A stretch of DNA of 64,000 nucleotides from Eriocheir sinensis. Its lineage: Eukaryota; Arthropoda; Malacostraca; Decapoda; Varunidae. Where the stretch lies: the NCBI RefSeq assembly GCF_024679095.1, contig NC_066516.1:21442535-21506534 (forward strand), written 5' to 3'. Of the stretch, positions 27,428 through 39,950 are shown piece after piece. The number at the start of each line of letters is the position of its first letter. Positions within the stretch are counted from its first letter, which is position 1. The notes beneath the pieces were generated by a model. It searched no databases and was not told where the DNA came from. It saw only the letters and a program-made list of their open reading frames with translations. Both the position numbers and the translations under genes were made by a program.

Positions 27428-27696
27428 CCCCTTTCTCACCACCTCTCCCCTCCACATAACACACAGATCGAGGTCACACGTACAACCTCCACCAATGCTC
27501 GTGTTTTGGGAATAAGGAAAGGAAGGAAGAAAAAAAAAGCTACTCTATTACAACTGTCCTTTACTTCGGCCTCGTGTGTGTGTTGCCTCGGAGGTGTCCC
27601 TGTGATAGCGGGACTCTGCAGGACCTCAGGGGAGCGGCGCCTTCCGAGGGTCACTGAAGACACGAGAGAGAGAGATAGAGGGGGGGGGAGTGGAGA

Positions 27697-27702
<6 letters not shown>

Positions 27703-27781
<79 letters not shown>

Positions 27782-27862
27782 GGTCAGTAACAAGGAAAGA
27801 CACAAACATAACAAATTAGTAACAAAGACGAGAGAAGAGGAAGCGAAAGAGAAAGAAGAGGA

Positions 27863-27919
<57 letters not shown>
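27703..27919. repeat. two (GA)n arrays with shared flanks
   Basis: GA at 27703-27777 and 27866-27919. Both are followed by GGATG(G/T)G..AGTAA..GGAAAGACACA and A(C/T)ATAAC, so the second is a ~145-bp tandem copy of the first with different GA length. Confidence 0.85.
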
Positions 27920-27924
<5 letters not shown>

Positions 27925-28157
27925 TGTGACAGTAAGAGGGAAAGACACAGACATAACGAAATAGTGACCGAAAGAAACGAAAAAAGTGGAAAAGGGACGG
28001 AGACAGCGAAGAGAGACTCACTTTAACGAGACAGACAGACAGACAGACAGACAGACATGGAGACGCCTGCTTGCTTTCCCTCGTACCCTCTCACCCCCTC
28101 GCATCCTCTAACACTAAGCAGAATATCAATAAAAGAAACCGCTAAAAAACAAAAAAA

Positions 28158-28230
28158 ACATACGAGATATAAAACAACCAGGATAAGAAGCGTGACCTTG
28201 GGAACTCCCGAACAGTGCTTGATAAAAGGG
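28158..28230. repeat. 75-bp dispersed repeat, copy A (copy B 29267-29340)
   Basis: ATACGAGATATAAAACAACC, AGGATAAGAAGCGTGACCTT and GGGAACTCCCGAACAGTGCT are identical in both copies, 1.1 kb apart and in the same orientation. Both lie next to LINE-tail copies, so they are probably a downstream part of that element or of a shared insertion site. Confidence 0.9.
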
Positions 28231-28312
28231 CATAAAAAAAATAATGAAAAAAAAAAAAGCCCGCTACTCACTGCTCCTAAAGAGAGACAACTGGACTTGA
28301 GTAATACGGTCC
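28225..28312 (-). mobile_element. LINE-tail family copy (minus)
   Basis: On the minus strand TTTAGGAGCAGTGAGTAGCG is followed by GGC, a T run and ATGCCCTT. It matches the 31.75-kb tail (TTTACAGGAGCAGCGAGTAG, CGGGC, T run). It is truncated before the GCTGTCTCC segment and is followed directly by the 75-bp repeat described for 28158-28230. Confidence 0.5.
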
Positions 28313-28424
28313 ATGGAACTCTTCTTTCTGTCGCTAGTAGTTCATTACATACTGCAGGAGAACGAAGATTAAGTTTGTGTGTGTATGTTCTAGTTTGATC
28401 GATCTGGGTTCTTAATAAACTACC

Positions 28425-28610
28425 CTCACTACCACTAACGTTCATCCCAGCACCATCACCACTATCACCACCACCACCACCGCCACCTCCACTTCTGCTA
28501 ACACCACCACCACCACTTCTACTAACACCACCACCACCACTTCTACTAACACCACCACCACCACCACCACCACCACTTCTGTTAACACGACCCTCACCAC
28601 CACCGCCGCC
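28425..28610. repeat. CAC array with 30-bp period
   Basis: ACTTCTACTAACACCACCAC recurs at about 28492, 28519 and 28546, a 27-30 bp minisatellite nested in CAC repeats. Another CAC/CAT block lies at 28740-28845. Confidence 0.75.
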
Positions 28611-29086
28611 GCTGTTCTTCCTATCACCAATTTTGAACCTCAACTCTTTAATCCTTGTAAATTACCAAGACCAAAGACCAAAGGGACAAACGAACTGGCT
28701 CTCCATTATGTATAGTTACTGGAAGCCTCATCACAACAAACTCAACTACCATCACCACCACTATGACCTCCACCATCACCACCACTACCACCACCATTAC
28801 CATTGCCACTGTCACCTCCACCATCACCACCACCACCACCGCAAACAGCTTGACCTAAGAAGTGTTAGTAAAAAGGATAACCGCTTCAACACACACCCAC
28901 ACACACACCCACACCCACCCACACCCACACACCCACACCCACACCCACACACACACACACACACACACACTAGTTTATTAATTACCACTTGTACGTATTT
29001 TTTTTTGTCCTTGAGACTAGGAAAATAAATTAACTTCTGACGCACATCATATACCAGAAAGCGCTTACTTAATATTACGGTACGTG

Positions 29087-29087
<1 letters not shown>

Positions 29088-29152
<65 letters not shown>
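29088..29152. repeat. (CA)n
   Basis: Pure CA. A cryptic CACACCCA stretch lies at 28890-28970. Confidence 0.9.
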
Positions 29153-29154
<2 letters not shown>

Positions 29155-29337
29155 GTAACGCCCCCCTACCCTCCCAGACATCATAAATAACACACACACA
29201 CAAAGAAAAGTTTATCAGGCCTTTATCAGCCCCGACGGATGTACATAACAAAGAAAAAACAAACAAAAACATACGAGATATAAAACAACCAGGATAAGAA
29301 GCGTGACCTTGGGAACTCCCGAACAGTGCTTGATAAA

Positions 29338-29372
29338 AGGAGGAGGAGGAGGAGGAGGAGGAGGAGGAGGAG
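29338..29372. repeat. (GGA)n
   Basis: Pure GGA directly after repeat copy B. Confidence 0.9.
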
Positions 29373-29637
29373 GGAGTGTGAAGAGAACGAGTGCATGAGT
29401 CAGTTAATAAGAAGCGAAACCTTAAATATAGTTACTCTCTATCTATACCTCCCCTATTTTCCTGTCCTTCCCTCCCTATTTCTTCTCCTCCTCCTCCTCC
29501 TCCTCCTCCTTCCAGGGCCACGAGGGAGGAGTGAGGGGTTGAAGAGACATTGGGAAGAACTTGTGGGGGACCCGATTAGCATTGCAATAAAGAGGAATGT
29601 AAGGTCGCTGGGGCCATTCTACTATGAAGGAGTGCCT

Positions 29638-29726
29638 TTTTTTTTTTTTTTTTTTTTACAGCAAAGGAGACAATTCAAGGGCACAAAAAAAGCAAACATT
29701 AATAAAAAAAAAAAGCCCGCTACTTG
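29638..29726 (-). mobile_element. LINE-tail family copy (minus)
   Basis: The minus strand reads AGTAGCGGGC, T run, TTGTGCCCTTGAATTGTCTC, CTTTGCTGT and a run of about 23 A, a standard retrotransposon 3' end. There is no coding part. Confidence 0.6.
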
Positions 29727-30079
29727 AGACACGTTCCCTTCCTCGTAGTCATGAGTTCACGAGTAGAAATCCTTCTCCTGCTCCTCCTTTTCCTACTATC
29801 CTTACCTACGTGTCTTCCTTGGTTTTTCCTGTATCCTTTTTTCCGCCTTCTGATGTTATGTTTTGATTATCTTTTGTTTTTTCATTTTCTATTATTGCTT
29901 ATTTTCCTGTATTCTTCCCTCTGTCGTCCCTTTATCCTCCTCTCTTCTCCCTCACTTTTTTCACCTCTTTCCTTTTATTTTATTTATCTCCTTTCATCAC
30001 TTTATTTTCCTGATCACATTTCTCAGAGTCTCTTATGTTCTCCTTAACACTCCTCTTATCATCTATTCCTATCCCTTTA

Positions 30080-30360
30080 CCTACTTAACCCTTTCGTCTC
30101 CTCCTCTCTATTACCCCTCTATCTCCTCCTCAACCCTTTCCTCTTCTCCGTACTTCCCTTTTACCTCCTCCTCAACCCTTTCCTCTCCTCTCTAGTACCC
30201 CTCTATCTCCTCCTCAACCCTTTCCTTTTCTCCGTTCTTCCCTTTTACCTCCTCCTCAACCCTTTCCTCTTCTCCGTTCTTCCCCTTTACCTCCTCCTCA
30301 ACCCATTCTTCGTGTCTCTTCCTCCTCTTTACCTCCTCAACCCTTTCCTCTTCACCCCTT
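30080..30360. repeat. 42-bp pyrimidine minisatellite
   Basis: CAACCCTTTCCTC recurs at 30131, 30173, 30215, 30257 and 30299, an exact 42-bp period. Unit: CAACCCTTTCCTCTTCTCCG TTCTTCCCTTTTACCTCCTC CT. Confidence 0.9.
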
Positions 30361-30659
30361 CCTCCCCTTTTACTTCCTCCTCCTTAACACCATATTATCA
30401 AAGGTGTGGGTGTGCCTGCCACCTTCCACCGCCCCACAAGGTCCCTCTGTTCCCGTCGCCCTTCGCGGAGGCTCAGGCAGGCTTCTCCACGCGAGGGTAA
30501 CTGCCTTGAGTCACTTCCTTGAGTCCCGCGGCACCCAGGCACTGCTACTCCACTCAGCTGGCACTCATCAACCCTTCATCCACCTATTTATACTCCACTC
30601 CACAATGTCACACAGGCAATGGAATACTATACATCAACTAACTTGCTTGATAAATGTTG

Positions 30660-31320
30660 CCTTTTCCATTCTTCCTCTAATCACTCTACAGTCTACACCC
30701 ATCTTGAGGACGCTTCATACTGCCTGCACACCAACTAATCTAAATCACCCTTTTCACTTCCTAACCTGATAGACTAATCATTCACCTCTCCACACCTCAT
30801 CCTTCCCCTAATCACTCTGAACCCATCATCAGGACACCTCATACTGCATACTAACTAATCATCTTAAATCTTCTTATATATCCATCTTTTTCATTCCCCT
30901 CTGCACTTCCTAACCTGACAACCACACCTCGTCCACCTCTTCACACCTCAACTTTCCCCTAATCACTCTGAACCCATCATCAGGACGCCTCATACTGCAT
31001 ACTAACCAATCTTCTTAAATCTTTTCTTTTAAGTCCATTTTTTTTTTTATATCCTCCTCTGCACTGCCTTACATGAGAGCAACACACCCATCACACCTTT
31101 CCACACCTCGTCCTTCCCCTAATCACCCCGCTCCCTTAATCAGGACACCTCATACTGCTTGCATACTAACTAATCCACTTAAATCTTCATGCACATCTTT
31201 TTTCATCCCTTACCTGACATCCACTCTTAATCCACCTCTCAACACCTCATCTTTCCCTTAATTACTCCACACCCTTCAACAGGACGCCTCATACTGCATA
31301 CTAAGCAATCATATTTATTA
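30660..31320. repeat. variable-length satellite (124-160 bp)
   Basis: AGGACRCCTCATACTGCATA followed by CTAACTAATC occurs near 30716, 30840, 30991, 31151 and 31290. Upstream it shares CACACCTC(A/G)TC and CCCTAATCACTC. Monomers vary by indels in the AT-rich linker. Confidence 0.85.
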
Positions 31321-31559
31321 CCCTTAACCCTGAACCCGCATGCTCTACTTACGCCCCTCACAGCACCATCCACGTATGCCCCGCCACACCCTGAACCACC
31401 CACGTACTCACTCATCCTCGCCACACCACGTACTCTCCACCTCGCGTCCATAGCATGCATTCCTCGTTCACTCCCTCCCCCTCCCTGCCGTCTTCCACTT
31501 AAACTGCCTCCATCCCTGCCTTCCTCCACTTATACTAACTATTTCTGGGCATTTCTTTT

Positions 31560-31833
31560 TGGTATTTGATCCACACATCTGGTATTTATATTTGGACAAT
31601 CTATGTGACGTTTATTTATATCATTGGGCAGACGTTCTTTATAATCCTGCCTACGACTTTAACTCATTCAAGAGGAAGGTATCGGGACACCTCTTCTCAC
31701 GTAATTGAGTGCTCTTTCGGCCACCTCTTCAAATTCTTTACAGGAGCAGCGAGTAGCGGGCTTTTTTTTTTTTATCATTTCCTTTTTTTTGTGCCCTTGT
31801 GCTGTCTCCTTTCCTGTAAAAAAAAAAAAATAG
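31560..31833 (+). mobile_element. LINE 3' end (reverse transcriptase C-terminus plus tail)
   Basis: A plus-strand frame reads ...YHWADVLYNPAYDF then NSFKRKVSGHLFSRN and a TGA at 31706-31708. The N-x-FKRK-x-xxxL ending is typical of the C-terminus of non-LTR retrotransposon ORF2. After the stop come ~60 bp, then the conserved tail AGCGGGC, T-run, TGCCCTTG, GCTGTCTCCTTT, CTGTAAAAAA. The 5' part is missing, as in most LINE copies. Confidence 0.5.
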
Positions 31834-32402
31834 TTTCTTGTCCACCCCGCACCTTAACTCACTCCCTTGATTATATGTTTATTCCTCATACAGTCACACG
31901 CACGCCAGATCCTCTTACCCACACACAAACACACACACATATAAACACATTCACCCATCGTCCTCCATGCAACAAACAGTCACGTACGGAGGCGAGGTCG
32001 AGTCTTTAGAGCCGTGCGAAGGTCTTTCCCGCCCATGTCCTAGCGCAACAAAAGCCACCACGTACGTCGGCTATTCTGGTGCCGCGGAAAGAAGGATAAA
32101 AGTAATTGGAGCGTTGTGGAAGGTAGTCATTACGTGCATTCATCCACGGCCCGACGCGGATGTAAGCTGTCGCCGCCGCCGCCGCCGCCTGTGTTGTGTG
32201 TGTTGCGGAGGACATCAAGGCTACAACAGGGAGAACATTGTACGCTCGCTCTTCCAAACATGACCCACTTCCCGCCCTCCCTCCTCGCTTTTCTGTTCTG
32301 CCGCCGCCTCTCCCAAACGCCTCGCCTCGCAGACAAAGGAGTGTATTTTTTATTATTCCCGCAAGCACGTGACTGAAATGTTGTTGAAATGCACATGTCA
32401 CA

Positions 32403-32442
<40 letters not shown>

Positions 32443-33258
32443 AACAACCTCGCCCCGCCCTCGCCTCGCATCACAATTGAGTTAAAAGTTTTCTATAACA
32501 CACACACACACATAGCATACTTAGCCTGACCTAGCTCACGCCTCTCCCCTTCCCTTCCCTTCCCTTCCCTTCCCTTCCGTTTCACCCCGTCCCGTTCCCT
32601 TCCGCATGCCATCATTCCTCGCCGCGGAACAAAACGCTCAGAGCCTTCATGCACTTCCTGACACCACTCCACGCCTCGTGAATTGAATAACACAGGAAAC
32701 TCTTCGCTTCCTGGTAAGGCACGCTCCAGTATAAGCAACGTCCCTCATTCCTTGGCGCCTCGCTGTTTACGCAAAATACTTCCCGGAACGCTGCTGCTGC
32801 TGTTGCTACTCTGCTGTTAGTGCTGCTGCTTCTTCTGCTCACTTGCGAAACCTACTCAAGACAATCCAATGTGCTCCTCCTCTTCCTCTTATGCGGCGGC
32901 GGCAAAACATTCAGGTGAACACACAAAGGCGGCACTGATCAGCTGTTCACCTTGCCGGGCTCAGCAGGAAGTGTTGTTCTAGATATTGCAGAACAACGTT
33001 ACGGGGAAAGGAAGACACAACAGGGGAGGCAAACTTTCTCCCGGCGCGCGAGGGCTGCCAGCCACCCAGCCACACCGTCACCCGTCCTGGCCACACTCTC
33101 CTACTCTCCCCCTACCCCCACCTCACCCCGTGCCAGGGAAATGACCCGAGTGTGCAGGAGAGCAGTGCCTACCCCTCACTCACTCCCCCGCCCCGCCCCC
33201 AGTAACCTGACCCGCCTGGCACTGTGTACATTGTCACCTCTTGGATAATGAGGGGACC

Positions 33259-33262
<4 letters not shown>

Positions 33263-33306
<44 letters not shown>
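33263..33306. repeat. (TTA)n
   Basis: Pure TTA. The 32000-33250 stretch before it is largely unique, with GCC and TTCCC short runs and two CA runs (32401-32440, 32500-32515). No gene recognised. Confidence 0.9.
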
Positions 33307-33650
33307 GGTTTAATATATATTTCTCTTCGCAGTAAGGCTTAATTCCGGTCTGCTTTTAATCCCGTATTCATATCATTCAGTTGAACTCGGTGAACTCTTC
33401 TTTATGGAAAACTCGTGCTATTACTCTCTTTGTTGTCATCATCATAATCCTCATCCCTATCATAATCGGTCATCCAATAATTAATTCTGCCGAGTGTGTG
33501 GGCTGGCAGGGTCAAACCGAGGCGGCGCAGGGTACGCAGGTGTCGCAATAAATACGTCATGGTAAAGAAAAATCGACGTGCGTGACGCTGGAGATAAAGC
33601 AGACGAGACGAACTAGGCGAAAAAAAAAATATCAGCATCACTTTTCATTT

Positions 33651-33830
33651 TGTAAGCCATCGTGTGTCTGGTGATCGGGTACAGTCAGGTATTAGTAGAC
33701 TCCCTCCCTATCCTCTTTCCTCTCCTTGACAATCCTAATTTCCCCACCACCACCACAACCCTGAGCACCCCTTTCACCCCTCCTTCACCCCCTTCAATCC
33801 TCCTCCTCCTTCTCTTGAACTCCCCCTCAT
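33651..33830. repeat. local duplications
   Basis: 33651-33688 (TTTTGTAAGCCATCGTGTGT, CTGGTGATCGGGTACAGT) repeats at 33939-33976. 33702-33830 (TCCTCTCCTTGACAATCCTA, CCACCACCACAACCCTGAGC) repeats at 35644-35772. Confidence 0.85.
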
Positions 33831-34376
33831 TCATTAATATTTTCTTTTATAATGATACCGTAGTTTATTTTATGTGGTGAAAGTGTGGTGAGAGAAAGCA
33901 AGGGAAAAAAGGGAATGGTTCTAAAGTGGACTTTTTTGTAAGCTATCATGTGTCTGGTGATTGGGTACAGTGGTGGAAGGGGATTCATCGTTATCATCAT
34001 TTTCTACTTTGTTATGAGGCTGTAGTTTATCTTATGAGGTAAAAGCAAGTATGGGAAAAAGGGAAGGGTTCAAATACGGATTCACAAATAAAACGAAGCA
34101 CCGGAATCAAAGTTAGCGAAGCGAAAAGTGTGATTAAGAACTGTGTGTCTTTCCTCTTTCCTTTTTTTTAATTGAGCGTTGCCATCGAGTTTATGCGTCA
34201 CTGGTGGGCCATGCAGACACCACCTCACTGTGTTGTTGGCGACGGTATTGTGATGACGGCGAGTGTCTGGCTCTGGGGCGCCGATGTGTCAGTGTTGAGG
34301 GAATGTGTTGTGTGTGTGTGTGTGTGTGTGTTGTGACTCATTCCAACATGCTATCTCGTCTCGTCTTGTTATGGGC

Positions 34377-34377
<1 letters not shown>

Positions 34378-34465
<88 letters not shown>
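34378..34465. repeat. (TC)n
   Basis: Pure TC, 88 bp. Confidence 0.95.
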
Positions 34466-34469
<4 letters not shown>

Positions 34470-34737
34470 TCACGTTGTATCTTGTAATAACTCCCCCCTC
34501 CCTCCCCTCACACTCCCTACCTCCCTACCCTCCCTCCACCTCCCCCCACTCGTTACCCTCTCCTCCCCATCCCCTCTCCCTCCCCTCCCCTCCCTTCCCT
34601 CCACTCCCCCCTCTCCTCCTCTCCTCCCCTCCCACTCAGAGGATTTATATATTATTTCATTTCATCGATTCATAAAGCTTTTTTCCTCTGCGGGCTGTTA
34701 TATATTTAAAAGAGAAATATTGTGTTTGCTCATCAAC

Positions 34738-34739
<2 letters not shown>

Positions 34740-34798
<59 letters not shown>

Positions 34799-34968
34799 GT
34801 TTCTTTCTCTCTTTTCCTTTGCCTTTCCCTCATTTCTTCACGCCTGACTCTTGTTTCCTTGCAAAGTTAAACACGACACGTTCCTGTATACTCTCTCTCT
34901 TTTTTTTTTTTCTTTCTTTCTCTTTACTTCTTACATATTGTAAATGTGTCCATATATGTTGATGAGCG

Positions 34969-35021
<53 letters not shown>
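34740..35021. repeat. (GT)n and (TC)n
   Basis: GT at 34740-34797 and TC at 34972-35021. Confidence 0.9.
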
Positions 35022-35024
<3 letters not shown>

Positions 35025-35055
35025 TCTTCCTTCTATGTATATGAGAAACAGGTAT

Positions 35056-35203
35056 GATAATAATAATAATAATAGTAATAATAATGATAATAATGATAAT
35101 AATAGTAACAATAACAATAACAATAACAATAATAATAATAATATTATTATTAACAACAATAATGGCCACCACCTTCATTAACATCACCACCACCACCACC
35201 ACG
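35056..35203. repeat. AAT/AAC/CCA trinucleotide block
   Basis: AATAAT, then ACAATA, then CCACCA repeats. Confidence 0.8.
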
Positions 35204-35397
35204 GCCCCCCCCTCCCCTCCCACACATCCCCCCGGAGTGCCATGCGGTGCCAGTCGGTCGGCTGTCACGTGCCTCACATCACCCCGCCAGAGTCGCCACC
35301 TCACGTCCCCAGTGACCCGCCTCCTCCTCCGCCTGGCCCGGCCTCTCACCAACACACACACACACACACACACACAGAGTAAGTAAGTAAGTAAGTA

Positions 35398-35532
35398 AAG
35401 AAGGAAGGAAGGAAGGAAGGAAGGAAGGAAGGAAGGAAGGAAGGAAGGAAGGAAGGAGGGAAGGAAGGAAGGAAGGAAGGAAAAAAGAAGAAAAAGAAGA
35501 AGCAGAAGCAAGAGAGAGAGAGAGAGAGAGAG
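35398..35532. repeat. (GGAA)n and (GA)n
   Basis: GGAA array 35398-35481 with one GGAGG variant, then GA at 35510-35532. Confidence 0.9.
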
Positions 35533-36164
35533 TCAGTCCCGTTATCTCCTTGAGCAACATGTCAAAAATCGCACAATAAATAAAGTGGCCTTAGTCTTTT
35601 TGTGTCCTTACCTCCCCCCCTCCCCCATTCCACTACCCTCCTCTCCCTCCCTATCCTCCTTCCTCTCCTTGACAATCTTAATCTCCCCACCACCACCACA
35701 ACCCTGAGCACCCCCCTTTCACCCCTCCTTCACCCCCTTATGTCCTCCTCCTCCTCTTGAACTCCCCCTTCCCTCCTCCTTCACCCCCTCCCTGTCCTCC
35801 CCCTCCTCCCCTGTGTCCCCGCTCCCCCCCATGCAGTCTTTATTTACATCTTTTGTCATGACGATCGAGTTGTTTTTCTGCATGGCGCGGTAAGGACGCC
35901 CGAGAGACAGGCATTTCCTTGTGCAATGTTTCGCCTTGCTCCAATTACGCGCCCTTTGTCACCGGGAGCGTGAATGCCGCGCGGGATGAGAGCGAAGCCA
36001 GACGTGAAAACCGCAAGTGCATATACGAGTTTGGCGGAGCACCTTCTCGAGTCATAAGGAGGTCGGTCTGTCGCGCCTTCACCTTCCGCGCAAACTGGAG
36101 CGAGACAAAAAATCGAGGAGGTGGTGATGATCTTTGGGTGATGATGACAGCATTCAGTGAGTTG

Positions 36165-37060
36165 AGGAAAGGAAGGAGGGAAGGAAGGATGGAAGCTGTG
36201 GTATAGGTTATGAGTTTGCAGTGTTGATGATGAGTCTAGGGAGAAAGGAAGGAAGGAAGGAGGGAAAGAATGAAGGATTATTGGGGCGTTTAGTCTTGGC
36301 GCCGCAACTGCAGGGTCATGTGGCACGAGGAAGGAAGGAAGGAAGGAAGGAGGGAAAGAATGAAGGTGTAGTATGTTATGAGTTTACAGTGAATGGTGAT
36401 GAAAATTGAAGGAAGAAAGGATGGAAATAAGGAAGCAAGGAATTAGTTACGAGTTTGCAGTACATAGTGGTGATAATTGAAGGAAGAAAGGATGAAAATA
36501 AGTAAAAGTAATAGTTCGTTATGAATTTCCTGAGTTTGTAGAATGAGGAAGGAAGGAGGGAAAAAAGAAAGAGACAGGAGGAAGGAAGGAGGGAAAGAAG
36601 AAAAACGATAGTGGTTCCTCATGAGCTGAAAGATGAAAGAAAAAAACAAGAAATAAGGCAGTGGCGAATTTCCAGAGAACATGAAAGAAAAAAAAAGGAA
36701 AAAAGGAGGAAATGAAGGAGACGATAGTGGTTCCCTGTGAGCTGGAAAAAAAAAGAAACCAGGAAACGAGCGAATAATGATAAAATGAAAGAAGAAATGA
36801 AAAAAGGAGGGAAGGAGATGATAATTGTTTCCGGTGAGCTGAAAGAAGATATAGAAAAACAAGGAACGAATAGGTGATGAATTTCTCGAACATATAAAAG
36901 AAAAAATGAGGGAAGAAATGAATCAGGAAAGAAAGGAAGGAGACGAGAGTTCCATAGGAGGTGAAGGAAAATAGAGGACAAGGAAGCAACCTGTAGTTTA
37001 CGAGTTACCAGATAAAATGAAGAAAATATAAGGAAGGAAGGAAGCAAAGAGGAAAAGCGA
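36165..37060. repeat. degenerate purine satellite
   Basis: Two nested unit types: GTTATGAGTTTGCAGT...GGTGATGA (36207, 36375, 36448) and GATAGTGGTTCC..GTGAGCTG(A/G)AA (36607, 36723, 36820, diverged at 36943), separated by GGAAGGAAGGAGGGAAAGAA variants. Spacing is ~70 bp and ~97-123 bp. Confidence 0.7.
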
Positions 37061-37429
37061 GCGGAAAAATTACTGATACGATAAGACACGATAATGAGTG
37101 TGAGAGAGAAACAAACTAATAAGAAGAGAAACCACACAGGTAAGTCACACAATCGGCGGCCACCAGGTGTGTTTTGCAGGTCAAGGAAGGGTTGGTGACG
37201 TGCTGCCTACCTGCCACCATTCTCTCTCAGCCCCGACCATCCTCGCTCCAGCCCTGATAGCGTCTCCTTGTCTCTCTTTCTTTCCCTCACGTAACGTCAG
37301 ATTGCACTCGCTGGTCGGGGCCATCGTGAAGGCTTACCGCGGCGAGGACTTGGAAGTTAAGAGAGAGGTGAAGATGTGGAGGACACTGAGGCAGATAGGG
37401 AGGGAAGGAGAAAAGTTGGAGGGGTTTAT

Positions 37430-38010
37430 GTAACTTTGTGGATGAATAGAGATAGGAATTAAAGGAGAAAATTGAAGAATGACAATATTAGAGGAATGGA
37501 GTGACAGATAAAGGTGAAAACGTGCGATCAGGCAAATATAGAGATGAGGGAAAGATAGGAAGGAGGGCATGACGTAAATGTGGAGAAGAACCAAAGGAAA
37601 AAAATAAAGGAAATAAGGAAAAAAAACAGGTAGTGTAATGGAGAAAGGAAAAGGTGAGAACATGGAATCAGGTATGAATAGAAGGGAGATGAGAGGGGTG
37701 AACGTACGTTTGGTGAGGAACGGAGGAAGGAATTAAATGCAAAAAATGAAAAAAAAAAAAAAAAGTTGAGAAATAAGGAGAATGGGAAAGGTGAAAACAT
37801 ACAGTCGGTTAGGAAAAAGGAAGACACATGAAGGGAATGGAGGTAAGTTTTGGAAGGAACGAAAGAGGAGAAATTAAAGAAAAAAAATGAAAAGAAACGT
37901 TACAAGAATGGAAAGAGAAAATATAAGAACATGCACTCAGGTAGAAAAAGAGGAAGAAGGGTTGGACAGAACAGTAGGTTCGGTAAGAATGAAGGAAGGG
38001 AATGAGAAGA
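37430..38010. repeat. ~135-bp purine satellite
   Basis: AAAGGTGA(A/G)AAC(A/G)T..A(G/A)TC(A/G)G recurs near 37513, 37650, 37788 and (diverged) 37920, about 135 bp apart, with AGGAATTAAA and GGAGATGAG(A/G)G landmarks between. Confidence 0.7.
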
Positions 38011-38213
38011 GGAAATGGGGAAAGATAACGATTAGGAAATAGAAATAATAGATAAAGAAAATGAGAACCAGGAATTTTGATTAAGGAAGACAGCCGTGAG
38101 GAGGAGAACGAGGGAAAGATGAAATATTAGACGCCTATCGTACTACTTTCCTGCACTTTCTCCCATTATTCACGTATTACTCATTTGCTTTACATTACCA
38201 CAACTACTCCCTC

Positions 38214-38334
38214 GGTCTCTGTCTCTGTCTGTCTGTCTCTGTCTGTCTGTCTCTGTCTGTCTGTCTCTGTCTCTTTCGCTTCCCCTTTTCTCGTCTTTGT
38301 TACTAATTTATGTTTGTGTTTCCTTGTTATTGTC

Positions 38335-38371
<37 letters not shown>
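38214..38371. repeat. CTGT/CTCTGT repeats and (TC)n
   Basis: (TCTGTCTG) variants 38214-38272, TC 38337-38371. Confidence 0.85.
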
Positions 38372-38375
<4 letters not shown>

Positions 38376-38384
38376 AAGTCGTTA

Positions 38385-38515
38385 ATGAGAGGGCGGCCAG
38401 GTGAGCAGGACGTGAGTTGCACCTTCTCACCGACCTTGACGCGATAAGGGGTATCAGGGGCGGCTCTTGCCATCACGCGCACCGCCCAGATAGCCCCGTG
38501 CCCCCGCCGTCCTCC
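38385..38515 (-). CDS. candidate exon with Ig-domain-like start
   Basis: After a possible acceptor (TGTGTCGCAG/GGAGG) the minus strand reads ...AIWAVRVMARAAPDTPY then RVKVGEKVQLTSCSPGRP. The YRVxVGEKVxLxC pattern resembles the first strands of Ig domains, including those of the Beat/Side class in arthropods. After GRP the likeness is lost and the frame runs into a TC array, so the exon end is unknown or the copy is broken. The call is by eye and weak. Confidence 0.25.
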
Positions 38516-38775
38516 CTGCGACACACGCCTCAGGGTCACCAACAGCAGCACCACCTCCCTCCCTCACGCTGAGATCACGTCTATTCCTAATCACGAGGGG
38601 CTGCAAGAAAGTGAAGAAATGAGGAGGAAGGACAGGAGAGGGTTGCTGTTTTTAATCACTTACATAGATGGTCTGACATGGCTTCGCTTTGTTAAAGTCA
38701 CCTGCATTATTTTTTTTTTTTGTGTGTGTGTGTGCAAGAGTGATTTGTCATGCCGTTTGCTTGTACCAGTTATCT

Positions 38776-39069
<294 letters not shown>

Positions 39070-39355
39070 ACCGGATGAGTGAGTGAGTGGTCTTATGCTT
39101 CCGTGGGTGTCCGTTACGCAATAGAGGAGAAAATGATGATAATAATAATGATGATGGATGAAAATAAGGTACAAAATAGACTGGCAGCAGCACCGCCCCA
39201 TGTGTGAACCGTAGCTTTTCTTTATCCCTCAGAATCAGAACTACAAAAAACTGGAGTATATAATAATCAGTGAATGCCAAGGTGCGGGGAATTACCTGAC
39301 ACGGAAGTGGATGGTGGCAAGACTGGTTGACTGACTGACTGACGAATATGGAGAG

Positions 39356-39557
39356 CAGCGCTGCCGAATTATCGTACTGGACATCATATTTACCATTCTT
39401 TTAAGCCTCAAACTCTCGTAACCTACACAAATAACGGTGGACAATTAAAAGAGTGTTGAGACGGTTATTCATTGATGTTTCTTTGTTTTTGCTGTGGTTA
39501 TCGATCGGAAGCTACGAGAAAATGCAATGCGATGAGTACGATACTATGGCAACGCTG
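39356..39557. mobile_element. hAT-type MITE, copy 2
   Basis: 202 bp. It begins CAGCGCTGCCGAATTATCGT and ends AGTACGATACTATGGCAACG then CTG. It is flanked by a perfect 8-bp duplication, ATGGAGAG, at 39348-39355 and 39558-39565. The interior shares AATAACGG, TTATTCATTG and GTGGTTATCGATCGGAAGC-like segments with the other copies but is diverged. Confidence 0.85.
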
Positions 39558-39569
39558 ATGGAGAGGTAG

Positions 39570-39950
39570 AGAGGGTGAACCAAGGTGACTGTGTGGTGGC
39601 AGGAAGGAGCAAGAAGCAGAAATAAAAGGTGAAGCAAATGTAGAAGGTATGGGGATAGAATTGAATGAGTGGTGAATGTGTGGCAGCGGAAAGGAACAAG
39701 GAGAAGCAGAATGAAAAAAGTTGAAGGAAAAGTTGAAGGTATGGGGATAGAATGAAAGAGTGATAACTGAGTGGCAGTGGAAGGAGAGGCAGAAAAAAAG
39801 TGAAGGCAAATTTGAAGGATAGGGAGAGAGTGAGTGAATTAGCGGAAAGGGGAAAGAGGAGGCAGAAAAAAAGTGAAGGAAAACTTGAAGGAATAGGAGA
39901 CAGAGTGAGTGGAATTAAGAGTGACTGAATGGCGGTACCGGAAAGGGGGG
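39570..39950. repeat. 75-93 bp purine satellite
   Basis: TTGAAGGTATGGGGATAGAA and diverged forms recur near 39642, 39735, 39814 and 39889, with AGGCAGAAAAAAAGTGAAGG between. Confidence 0.75.
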
